A stretch of DNA of 34,997 nt from Acidobacteriota bacterium (GTDB taxonomy: Bacteria; Acidobacteriota; Terriglobia; 20CM-2-55-15). Under the pieces are notes generated by a model, which saw only the letters and a list, made by a program, of their open reading frames with translations, ran no database searches and was not told where the DNA came from. The DNA is taken from assembly GCA_003223875.1 (NCBI GenBank), contig QHWY01000014.1:1-34997 (forward strand), in the 5' to 3' direction. A program made the position numbers and the translations under genes. Positions 17,408 through 24,474 of the stretch are shown here, piece by piece (the stretch's first letter is position 1; every line of letters starts with the position of its first letter).

Positions 17408-18678
17408 GAGTTCCATCCATTCGGGCAAAGGTTTTGCCGTTTCAGACGGGCGAGGGCATGCAACATCCACGCCTGTCCCCAACGCATGTAGGCAGTTCGG
17501 TTGGTCCAGAAACGATGTGACTGGAAGAAAAAGGTGCCGACTGCGCCGCGCATGTGCTCGAGCGTCCAACGGGCAACGTTGAAGGCGCGCTCCCTCGCAT
17601 GCCTGTCTCGTTCAGCGAAGTCGCAGAATGTCAGGATGGCCTGGGAACATGAGTGTATGTCGATTGGGTATACAGAATTGTGGAAGTACTTGGGTGCGCC
17701 ATCCGGGCGGAAAAAGTTGGAGACGTAGTACTCGTATCCAAGCCGGATGGCGTCGTCGAATGTCGTGTCACCCGTGCTGCGCTGATAAGTGAGTAGTGCT
17801 CCGAGGTTGTATGCCGTATGGAAGCCATCGATCCACCGGTGGACAAGTGCCGGCCCGTAATACCAGGCGCCATTGGGTTGTTGGCCAGCTACGAGGTAAT
17901 TCATCGTGCGACGGGCAATTTGAGCGTACTCCGAATCGCGCGGCGCTAAGCGCGCCAGGAGTGCACCGGCATGGACGCTGGCGTTGTACACCTTCATGTG
18001 GTCGCAGGGCGTATAGCTGAGACAAAGGAACTCCGACGTGTCTACGGACCGATTCAGCCGGGTGATGAGGAACCGTCCGGCGGACTGCGCCATGTCGCGA
18101 GCCTCGGCGTCGCCAAAGACCTCGGCCATGTCGAGCAACGCATGGGCGCAGAAGCAAGTTGCAATGCAGTTCGGACTCCACGCCGGCATCCGTCCGCCGC
18201 GTGATACGAAGTCCCAGTCATAGCCCCAGCAGTACTCCGGTTCGTTCGGACTTCGCAATCGTTTCAGCTCCGACTTAAGATAGGCGGCCGCCCTCCGAGT
18301 GTCATCCCCGCAGCGCGCCAAGTCGCAGTACGCCGAGAGGAAGAGCCCAACCGCCTTGGGGTTCTTGCTCGGAGGCACCTGCAACCAGCGGCGTAGTCGC
18401 AATCCGGCAAACCGCTTGCCGAACTGGATGAACACTATCGCAAGCGGCCACGACCGTGACCATCGCCCCCGAAGCAGCGGGGAACTTAGAATGTCAAAAG
18501 GCTCGTGTCCCGCATAGTCGCGTTGTTCGACCCAGTTTTGCAAGGCGAGAAGCGAGCGATCTACGGCCGAAGAGAGTTCGTCGACTGTGCCAGCCATGAG
18601 TACCGCTGGACTGGTTGGGGTAACGGACTCTCCCGGGGTGGTTCTGTTCAGTGATGCTGAAAATGGCGCCGCCGTCAT
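17392..18678 (-). CDS. Alpha/alpha-toroid (six-hairpin) protein of EPS loci
   Basis: Length is 428 aa. The ATG at 18678 overlaps the export-protein stop by 4 bp (ATGA). Repeated helical hairpins are visible, with WGYDWDFVSRGGRMP, HALLDMAEVFGD, CDHMKVYNASVHAGALLARLA, GFHTAYNLGALLTYQ and a C-terminal RWGQAWMLHALARL. This fold is shared by glycoside hydrolases of the GH88/GH105 type and by N-acylglucosamine 2-epimerases. Relatives next to two-domain oxidoreductases are common in EPS clusters and are sometimes named as unrelated enzymes in databases. No signal peptide is visible. The pairing with the following oxidoreductase suggests they act on the same sugar; the reaction is unknown. Confidence 0.75.
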   Translation of the reverse strand: MTAAPFSASLNRTTPGESVTPTSPAVLMAGTVDELSSAVDRSLLALQNWVEQRDYAGHEPFDILSSPLLRGRWSRSWPLAIVFIQFGKRFAGLRLRRWLQVPPSKNPKAVGLFLSAYCDLARCGDDTRRAAAYLKSELKRLRSPNEPEYCWGYDWDFVSRGGRMPAWSPNCIATCFCAHALLDMAEVFGDAEARDMAQSAGRFLITRLNRSVDTSEFLCLSYTPCDHMKVYNASVHAGALLARLAPRDSEYAQIARRTMNYLVAGQQPNGAWYYGPALVHRWIDGFHTAYNLGALLTYQRSTGDTTFDDAIRLGYEYYVSNFFRPDGAPKYFHNSVYPIDIHSCSQAILTFCDFAERDRHARERAFNVARWTLEHMRGAVGTFFFQSHRFWTNRTAYMRWGQAWMLHALARLKRQNLCPNGWNSCEHS

Positions 18679-19658
18679 GGTATGCGCCAGATCGCCACGC
18701 CGGTTGCCATTTGCAGGGCAGCCTCAGCTCCACGTTTGGCAGCACTCATCCCTGCGCTGCCGGGAACAAAGACGATGTCGTCTGGCTGGAGTTGCAAATC
18801 AGGAGCCTTTGCGGCCAGAATCTTCTTCAGCGGGAGTGGGACCTCCTCAGGGCCCGCTGGGGTTTTGCGGATCAGCTTGGCCGCATTCAGAGCCGCGTTG
18901 GGGCCGGCGCCCTGAGCGAGGGCAAGGGCCTGCAACACAGTAATAGCTCTGTCGTTTTCCATGACAAAACCGCCGGGCTGGCGGACGTTGCCGACGACGT
19001 AAACGAGTCCTGCCTTGCTCACAACTATTGTGTCCCCGGGCTCGATGGGGACGTTATTTTCGATCGACTCCGGCGCACCAGTCGAGAGCGGTACCCGAAT
19101 CGAGTGTTGCGGATCATTGCGGTGCGTGATCAGCACGTACTTGCCCGCTTTCGGCGTCGTGCCGCCGGCGGCGGAGATGGCGTCGTAAAGAGTTTTGGAA
19201 CCCAGCAACGGATAAATGCCGACCTTCTGTACCTCGCCCAACACCGAGATGCCTTGCGTAGCGTACTCCTTCACGAAAACCATAATGTGCGGGTCATTAA
19301 AAAGCTGCATCTGAATAAGCTGGCGTTCAATTAGCCTTCCGGCTTTCTCGACTGGGAGTCCGCCCACCAGCACTGTGCCGAGCATGGGCAAGGAAATCTC
19401 GCCCCCGGAATTAACGCGCACTTCCGCCTTAAAATCAGGCATGCCATACATGCCGACATCAAGCAGATCTCCGGCCCCAATCAACAGGCCTGCTGGGGCG
19501 CCGCTGCGCTGTGCCGCGGCTGGCGCTGCCTGTCGTGCAGCAGACGGCGGTGCTTGTGCGGGGACTGCTACTGGACTGGCACGGTCTTGGGCAAAGCTAG
19601 CGGCCGATAGCAGAGCTAAGAACGTAAGCGCGGCGAACGAAACGGATTCAACTTTCAT
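18675..19658 (-). CDS. Wza-like polysaccharide export protein (Poly_export + SLBB)
   Basis: Length is 327 aa. The signal peptide spans residues 1-23 (FAALTFLALLSAASFA) and has no lipobox Cys, so this is not a classical Wza lipoprotein. A Pro/Ala-rich linker (about 30-55) follows. The export domain starts at LLIGAGDLLDVGMYGMPDF, continues with VNSGGEISLPMLGTVLVGGL, then two SLBB-type modules (ISVLGEVQKVGIYPL and VYVVGNVRQPGGF) and ends with LQLQPDDIVFVPGS. It should form or contribute to the periplasmic/outer-membrane channel working with the Wzc-like kinase upstream. GGGAG lies 5 nt before the ATG. A 233-bp gap separates it from the kinase gene, the longest spacer within the core of the operon. 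Confidence 0.93.
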   Translation of the reverse strand: MKVESVSFAALTFLALLSAASFAQDRASPVAVPAQAPPSAARQAAPAAAQRSGAPAGLLIGAGDLLDVGMYGMPDFKAEVRVNSGGEISLPMLGTVLVGGLPVEKAGRLIERQLIQMQLFNDPHIMVFVKEYATQGISVLGEVQKVGIYPLLGSKTLYDAISAAGGTTPKAGKYVLITHRNDPQHSIRVPLSTGAPESIENNVPIEPGDTIVVSKAGLVYVVGNVRQPGGFVMENDRAITVLQALALAQGAGPNAALNAAKLIRKTPAGPEEVPLPLKKILAAKAPDLQLQPDDIVFVPGSAGMSAAKRGAEAALQMATGVAIWRIP

Positions 19659-19774
19659 AATAACTCCCAGATTTCGGGTTCACTAACGGAAGCAGTAGGC
19701 CCATTGTAGGCTTCCCTGGCGCACGCTCCTGCGCAACGGATTGAAGTGATTAGCACCGCACGATCTTCGATGAA

Positions 19775-19803
19775 TGGATACCGCGTGGCATTCCGGGTAT
19801 CCA
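19775..19803. other. 8-bp perfect hairpin in the Wzc/Wza spacer
   Basis: TGGATACC (19775-19782) pairs with GGTATCCA (19796-19803) across a 13-nt loop, inside the 233-bp gap upstream of the export-protein gene. There is no following T-run on the minus strand, so a standard intrinsic terminator is unlikely. It may be a transcript-stability or internal pause element, or part of an internal promoter region. Confidence 0.35.
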
Positions 19804-19891
19804 CGACGAGTTGCGCTTCTCTCGTTTGTACCTCTCCTTTCACACATGCCGTTCGGGTCCCGAGCGAGAAACCAAAGGATGTTTGGAAAGC

Positions 19892-22129
19892 TTACTCATC
19901 CACGAAGAGTTTCGTCTGGTCCTGACTGTAGTTGTGATAGTAGCGGAAATCGGACGAGTCTAGATTCGCGCCATTGAGCACGAAGCCCGTGAGGCGCGCG
20001 TTTACCTTCGAGAGTAAATCCTGAGCGCGCAAGAAGGCGTCCCGGGCGGTCTGACCGGAGCGGATGACGAGAATCACCGAGTCTGCCTCGACAGAAATGC
20101 GAACTGCGTCGGCCACCGATAATACGGGTGGAGTGTCGATGATAATATGGTCGAATTGTTCCCGCCAGCGTTTTACCCAGTCCTGGAAGCTCCACATCAG
20201 CAGTTCGGTATCGCCCGGTAGGAAGACCGGCCCTGCGGGTAGAATGAACAGATTGGGCACATTAGCCCAGCTCACTACAGCCTCCTCGAATGTAACGGTG
20301 TTCCTGAGTAGCGGGCCAAGGCCGGTATTACCGCTCAATCGCATGGCGAGGTGGATTTGGGAACGCCGCAGGTCGGCATCGACTAGTAGTACGCGCCTGC
20401 GCAGCCGCGCCAGCAGAATTGCCAAGTTCGTACTGACTGTGGTCTTGCCCCCCCCCGGAAGCGCGCTCGTCACCTGAATAACCCTGGGAGGAGTTGGCTG
20501 CGAAAGCAAGAGTGAAGTCAACACAGTCTTGTAGGATTCCGCAGCCAGCGACATTGGTTGTAGGAGGCTTACCAATGCGTGATCCACGTGGCCGCTTCCG
20601 CCAGCGAGTTCGCGGTGCGCCCCGTTCTGGCTCTTCGCTTCCAGCAGCGGCAAGACACCGAGCGCCGGCAGTGACGACAAAGACTGTGCCTGCTCCACGG
20701 TGTTGATAGTCTTTTCTTCGATTTTCGCCAAGCCGAATGACAACCATACACCACCGCAAATTCCGAACAGCAGAGAAAGTGCGAGGTTTCGCAGAATATT
20801 CGGCTCCGCAGGCAGTTTCGGCGGTCTTGCCGGATCGACGATCCAGATGTTGCTCGATTTCAAGCTGGCTGAAATGCCTACTTCTTTTTGCTTTTGCAGG
20901 AGATCCTCGTAGAGTTTCCGGTTCGTCTCGAACTCGCGCTTCAGGATGTCCGATTGAACCGCACTTGCGTTCAGATGGTCGACTACTTGTTTCTGGGCTT
21001 CCAGCGCATCCCGCAGCATACGCTCGCGTTCGGCCGCGGTTTGATATTCGTAAGTTATACGTTCACCGATCCCCTTCACTTCGGCATCCACTGACCTCCG
21101 CACCTGGGCAAGTTGTTTCGACAGCTCGGCCATTTTCGGGTGTGCGGGGCCAAGCTGCACTGACGCTTGCGCGATCTGGTTTTCCAGGTCCGCCTGTTGC
21201 GCACGCAGCCTTGTGAGGAGGTTGTCGGGCTCCAGTCTGGCAACAAGGTCCGGCTGTCCCGAACGCGCCAATTGGTAGTTGACGTCTTTCTGGACCCGGT
21301 CAACTTCCGCTGCCGTGAGCTCCCGATTCAGGTCCGTCAGCTTTGTCGTCACAATGTTCTGCTTATCGTCCAGGCCAAAGAGCCCGTTTTCTTTTTGGTA
21401 GTCCACCAGCTTCCGCTGCGAGTCTTCAACCCTGGCCTGGAGTTCCTTCAATTGATTCGCCAGGAAGTCAGAAAATTGCGTGCTAACTTGGAACTGGCTT
21501 CGATAATATTGATCAACATATTCTTTAGCCAGGCCATTCACAACATCAGCGGCCAACTGAGGGTCCGTGCTGCGAAACTGAATCTCGATAAGCCGTGTGC
21601 CCTTTACCTTCGAGATCTCCAGGCCCTTATGAAACGATTGCAGCAGTGCATCTTGGTTGGCAGCCCGCCCTCCACGGGCGGTAAACTTCGGGTTCTTGTC
21701 GAGCTGGAGATTCTTGATGACCTGCATCGCCAGCGCGTCGGTCTGCAGGATTCTGATCTGTGTGTCGATCGCCGTGCGATCTTCAGGATCGTCCAACAAA
21801 GATGTATCAGCCCCTCTGAACCCCAGCACGCCACTGTCGTTGTCTCTGTGAAACACTACCACCACTCGTCCGACCGCTTTGTACTGCGGTTCCATAAGCA
21901 GCGAGGCAGTTACGACAATCCCGACGACAACAAGCGCGAAAGCGGCAATTGTCCACTTGCGGTCCCGGATGATACGCCACATTCCTGCTGCGAACACTTC
22001 ATCCGGCGCGCCTACACGCGGCAAGTAGTGGTTTGCCGGATTTGGCCCAGAACTTAGAGCTACTCGGGGAAGCTGGACCGGGTCGAAGTCGCGCGCGCGT
22101 TGGTTCATCAATTCAAAGCTCTCGCTCAT
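19892..22129 (-). CDS. Wzc-like polysaccharide co-polymerase with tyrosine autokinase
   Basis: Length is 745 aa. A Wzz domain with a first membrane helix (about 60-79), a long coiled-coil periplasmic region (about 190-430) and a second helix near 465-485 (NLALSLLFGICGGVWLSF) precede the cytoplasmic BY-kinase domain. The kinase has Walker A SALPGGGKTT (555-564), Walker A' VLLVDADLRR (580-589) and Walker B IIIDTPP (662-668). The C-terminal tail carries a tyrosine cluster, FRYYHNY (Y730, Y731, Y734), the expected autophosphorylation sites. It should control chain length and export together with the Wza-like protein. GAGG lies 9 nt before the ATG, and the gene begins 6 bp after the DUF354 gene. 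Confidence 0.95.
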   Translation of the reverse strand: MSESFELMNQRARDFDPVQLPRVALSSGPNPANHYLPRVGAPDEVFAAGMWRIIRDRKWTIAAFALVVVGIVVTASLLMEPQYKAVGRVVVVFHRDNDSGVLGFRGADTSLLDDPEDRTAIDTQIRILQTDALAMQVIKNLQLDKNPKFTARGGRAANQDALLQSFHKGLEISKVKGTRLIEIQFRSTDPQLAADVVNGLAKEYVDQYYRSQFQVSTQFSDFLANQLKELQARVEDSQRKLVDYQKENGLFGLDDKQNIVTTKLTDLNRELTAAEVDRVQKDVNYQLARSGQPDLVARLEPDNLLTRLRAQQADLENQIAQASVQLGPAHPKMAELSKQLAQVRRSVDAEVKGIGERITYEYQTAAERERMLRDALEAQKQVVDHLNASAVQSDILKREFETNRKLYEDLLQKQKEVGISASLKSSNIWIVDPARPPKLPAEPNILRNLALSLLFGICGGVWLSFGLAKIEEKTINTVEQAQSLSSLPALGVLPLLEAKSQNGAHRELAGGSGHVDHALVSLLQPMSLAAESYKTVLTSLLLSQPTPPRVIQVTSALPGGGKTTVSTNLAILLARLRRRVLLVDADLRRSQIHLAMRLSGNTGLGPLLRNTVTFEEAVVSWANVPNLFILPAGPVFLPGDTELLMWSFQDWVKRWREQFDHIIIDTPPVLSVADAVRISVEADSVILVIRSGQTARDAFLRAQDLLSKVNARLTGFVLNGANLDSSDFRYYHNYSQDQTKLFVDE

Positions 22130-22135
22130 CGCTTG

Positions 22136-23332
22136 TCACCTCGACGCGGGACGAGAGGCTCGCAGTGGCCCAGGCCGCTTGGCGCCGCTGCTTTCGCGGG
22201 TTTCCGGCGAATGTTGTTTCGCGTCCATGAGCACGATAATCTGGTCAACAATGCGGCGCAAAATGGCATCAGCCCGCACCACCGGCCTCTGGGGACGATT
22301 GCGCCGTGCTATGACGATCTTCGTCTGGACATCCTCGACGCTCTTCAGGAGGACGAGCCGGCCCTGGCTGGCGAGATGCTGATCAACGGCACCGATCCTG
22401 CCACGGAACACGCTGTATACCGGAACTTCCAATGCCGCAGCTTCCCGGTTCATCGTACCACCGCCGCTTATCACGAAATCGGAATGCCAAATCAGATTGA
22501 GGCCATTCACCACTCGGTCGGGAATGAGCATCGTCCGACTCCGGAGTAAGTAGGCCCAGCGTTTCCTCAACTCCATTCCTTGCTTGTCATTTCGAGGGAG
22601 AGCGACAAGCTTCACATCGTGAGACTTGCTTAGAAACTCAACTGCAGCAGCGAAGAGCTGGTCACTCTGCGGATTGTGATAGTGCGCCTCACTCGCAGGC
22701 GGACGAATGGTGGCCACCACGTCGTGCTCTTGCAAGCCGAGTTGGGATCTGATGCTGGGGTCCGGGACGAACCGAGGTACATAGACGTCTTCTTTGATAC
22801 CCGGGTATTTCAGAATCCGACTCGCGTCGAATCTGATTACTTCATTGGGGATTACTTCCGGACACACCAGCCAGGTAGGGCGGATCAAAACCCAGCTGGT
22901 TGCAAACTCATAATCACCTATGAATAAAGAGGGAATCCGCGAAAATGTAGAAACGATCAACTGGGAGCGCGAACAAACAGAGACGGCCAAGTCCGGTTTT
23001 TCCCTCAAAACCGTGGGAATTAACTCCAACGCGCGAAAACATAATCCCACGAGTTTGCGAACCTTGTTCTTTCCCGAGTGGCGGCCGATGACTGTGTAAT
23101 TGAGTCTCAAAAGGTCGGCCAACTCGCGTACCTGAAAACAATCGCGCACGGTGAGCACTACTGAATAACCACGCTTCTCCAGCTCCTCGACAATTGGAGT
23201 AAAAAATGGAACGTGGGGCGTGTTATCCAAATCGATCCAGATCTTTCCTTTAGCGGCCGCTGCTTGCGCTCTCCCACCCTTCGTTGGGTTTGGGCTTACG
23301 GCTAACGCCAGCGCCCCGTCTTCTCGCTTCAT
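22136..23332 (-). CDS. DUF354 family protein (UDP-GlcNAc 2-epimerase-like GT-B fold)
   Basis: Length is 398 aa from the ATG at 23332, chosen over a GTG at 23368 because GAGG lies 6 nt upstream. The diagnostic start of the DUF354 domain is visible after a short Ala-rich leader: KIWIDLDNTPHVPFF, then RGYSVVLTVRD and PDLAVSVCSRSQL. The C-terminal half has VISGGGTMNREAAALEVPVYS, which resembles the nucleotide-sugar-binding region of UDP-GlcNAc 2-epimerase and MurG-type proteins. Such proteins are widespread in surface-polysaccharide loci but have no firmly established reaction. Being second in the operon, directly before the co-polymerase, fits a function in repeat-unit assembly; epimerase or glycosyltransferase are both possible. 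Confidence 0.85.
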   Translation of the reverse strand: MKREDGALALAVSPNPTKGGRAQAAAAKGKIWIDLDNTPHVPFFTPIVEELEKRGYSVVLTVRDCFQVRELADLLRLNYTVIGRHSGKNKVRKLVGLCFRALELIPTVLREKPDLAVSVCSRSQLIVSTFSRIPSLFIGDYEFATSWVLIRPTWLVCPEVIPNEVIRFDASRILKYPGIKEDVYVPRFVPDPSIRSQLGLQEHDVVATIRPPASEAHYHNPQSDQLFAAAVEFLSKSHDVKLVALPRNDKQGMELRKRWAYLLRSRTMLIPDRVVNGLNLIWHSDFVISGGGTMNREAAALEVPVYSVFRGRIGAVDQHLASQGRLVLLKSVEDVQTKIVIARRNRPQRPVVRADAILRRIVDQIIVLMDAKQHSPETRESSGAKRPGPLRASRPASR

Positions 23333-23441
23333 GTCGGACCTCGAGTTCTTGATGGAATTGAAACTCACGCAATACGCAACTCAGATGCGGACAGGCGATA
23401 CCTTAGTTAAAAACTTACCGGGCGAGTCCAAAACCCGAGCC

Positions 23442-23945
23442 TTAGGGGGTCACCCAGGCGGCGTCCATGTTGACGGCAACCGAACGCTGGAGGAGGGTCA
23501 CAGAAAGCACGAGGCGGCTCTGCCCTCTGAAGTCCAATAAGATTCCCTCCAGGTCGCAAAGCGGTCCATAGTTGATTCTCACTCTTTGACCGATTTGCAG
23601 GAACGGCCACGGTTGGCTAGGGAGGCCGGATCTAACGGCGGCCTGAATGCCGGCAATTTCGGCATCGTCAATGGGGATAGGACTCTTACCCATTCCTACA
23701 ACGCTAACAAATCCCGGTATCGTAACAATGGGGAGCCGGCGGTCGGGGTCGAACCGACAAAATACATAACCGGGGAAAAGCGGGAGTTGAATTTCCTTGA
23801 TTCGGTCCGACCAAACACGCCGAGACTTATATCGAGGGAGGAACCATTCATAGCCTTTACCAGCTAGGACTGCTGCAACGCTGTTCTCGCACTGACTCCT
23901 GACTCGGAGCGCAAACCAGGGAAAATACCCATTCCCAAACTCCAT
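23442..23945 (-). CDS. NusG-paralogue transcription antiterminator (UpxY/RfaH type)
   Basis: Length is 167 aa. The NGN domain (about 8-110) starts WFALRVRSQCENSVAAVL and includes LPLFPGYVFCRFDPDRR, the characteristic LFPxYxF motif of RfaH, UpxY and LoaP proteins. It is followed by a KOW-like C-terminal domain (IGQRVRINYGPLCDLEGILLDF, about 119-140). The protein should bind RNA polymerase and suppress pausing or termination over a long operon. It is the first gene of the EPS locus, as UpxY proteins are in Bacteroides capsule operons. GGAG sits 8 nt before the ATG. Its own leader carries two ops-like elements, so self-linked recruitment is likely. It is not the housekeeping NusG, which would sit with ribosomal genes. 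Confidence 0.93.
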   Translation of the reverse strand: MEFGNGYFPWFALRVRSQCENSVAAVLAGKGYEWFLPRYKSRRVWSDRIKEIQLPLFPGYVFCRFDPDRRLPIVTIPGFVSVVGMGKSPIPIDDAEIAGIQAAVRSGLPSQPWPFLQIGQRVRINYGPLCDLEGILLDFRGQSRLVLSVTLLQRSVAVNMDAAWVTP

Positions 23946-23968
23946 TCGGATCTCCTCAAATTTTGGGT

Positions 23969-23979
23969 AAGCTACCGCC
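23969..23979 (-). promoter_or_regulatory. ops-like element, proximal copy
   Basis: Minus-strand GGCGGTAGCTT contains the 8-bp ops core GGCGGTAG of E. coli RfaH-controlled operons and also has the T at position 11 (GGCGGTAGNNT). GC-GGTA-GC can form the small non-template-strand hairpin described for ops. It lies 23 nt before the ATG of the antiterminator. Function is inferred from identity to the known element and from the neighbouring RfaH-type gene. Confidence 0.7.
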
Positions 23980-23987
23980 CTTTGAGT

Positions 23988-24008
23988 CCCAATCCCTTTT
24001 GGGTTGGG
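23988..24008. other. Hairpin between the two ops-like elements
   Basis: On the plus strand CCCAA-T-CCC (23988-23996) pairs with GGG-TTGGG (24001-24008) around a TTTT loop, an 8-bp GC-rich stem with one bulged base. In the transcript it falls between the two ops-like elements, ending 8 nt before the proximal GGCGGTAG. It could be a pause hairpin or an RNA element read by the NusG paralogue. The minus strand has no T-run after it. Confidence 0.55.
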
Positions 24009-24017
24009 GCTACCGCC
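24007..24017 (-). promoter_or_regulatory. ops-like element, distal copy
   Basis: Minus-strand GGCGGTAGCCC carries the same 8-bp core as the proximal copy but has C where ops has T at position 11. With its flanks it forms a stronger mini-hairpin, GGGC-GGTA-GCCC. It lies 61 nt before the antiterminator ATG. Confidence 0.6.
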
Positions 24018-24040
24018 CGTTGAGTCCCAATCAGCAAACG

Positions 24041-24056
24041 AGCACGTTGTGCACCA
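24041..24056 (-). promoter_or_regulatory. Candidate sigma-54-type promoter of the EPS operon
   Basis: The minus strand reads TGGTGCACAACGTGCT, which has GG and GC separated by 10 nt as in the -24/-12 pattern (TGGCAC-N5-TTGC), though several consensus bases differ. A start site about 12 nt downstream would place transcription at or just before the distal repeat, so the leader would include both ops-like elements. No better sigma-70 match was obvious by eye. Confidence 0.25.
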
Positions 24057-24141
24057 GTGCGAGAGATATCTGACAAATTCCTGATTGCGAACAGCCTTGA
24101 CGTATTGACGTGTCGATTGCGGTATGCACCGTGGTTTCCAG

Positions 24142-24174
24142 TGTGAATATGGCTTTCACAATGCGGTACGCATT
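24142..24174. promoter_or_regulatory. Two adjacent inverted repeats upstream of the EPS operon
   Basis: TGTGAA-N7-TTCACA (24142-24160) is directly followed by AATGCG-N3-CGCATT (24160-24174); both are perfect. They lie 85-130 bp upstream of the candidate promoter. The first resembles the TGTGA/TCACA half-sites of CRP/FNR regulators but with a longer spacer. The second is a short palindrome typical of a dimeric regulator. A direct repeat ACGTCA-AT-ACGTCA also occurs nearby on the minus strand (about 24098-24111). Confidence 0.4.
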
Positions 24175-24356
24175 ACGGTTTATATCGATAGCCCCGTTGG
24201 GTGCACCTCTGGCCGCACGATTGTGGGTTGCACGCGCACGCTTGATTGGGACTGGCAGCACTTCATCGAAATCGCAGGAGACTTCTGTGGCAAGAGGATC
24301 GCCATGGATGTGCGGTCGTACCGATCCTCCTCTTGTTGGTCTCGGGATCCTTCAGG

Positions 24357-24470
24357 CAGCGGATATCCTTGCTGGCCGGGCAGCTTTCCATCAATTTGCA
24401 GGATCTTGAGATTTCCGGGGACTTCTGCGGAATCAATAAATGCGATCGAGCCAGGCAGGAGAATGTGGGC
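24357..24470 (-). pseudogene. Possible remnant of a periplasmic phosphate-binding-type protein
   Basis: In the frame reading past the end of the dehydratase gene, a stretch of about 35 codons encodes LLPGSIAFIDSAEVPGNL and then KILQIDGKLPGQQGYPL. This resembles, from memory, the C-terminal end of PstS-like substrate-binding proteins (a GxIGFxD segment followed by VKxLxIDGxxPxxxxYPL). No start, signal peptide or N-terminal domain is present, so if the resemblance is real it is a gene fragment. The rest of the 24033-24474 gap shows no gene and carries the regulatory elements listed separately. Confidence 0.35.
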
Positions 24471-24474
24471 CCGG

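Larger units (their letters stand above)
23971..24032 (-). repeat. Pair of 24-bp direct repeats in the operon leader
   Basis: Units at 23971-23994 and 24009-24032 are identical except for one base (the eleventh on the plus strand, T versus G) and start 38 bp apart. On the transcribed minus strand each reads GATTGGGACTCAA, one variable base, then GGGCGGTAGC. They lie 25 to 87 bp upstream of the antiterminator start codon. Confidence 0.95.
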
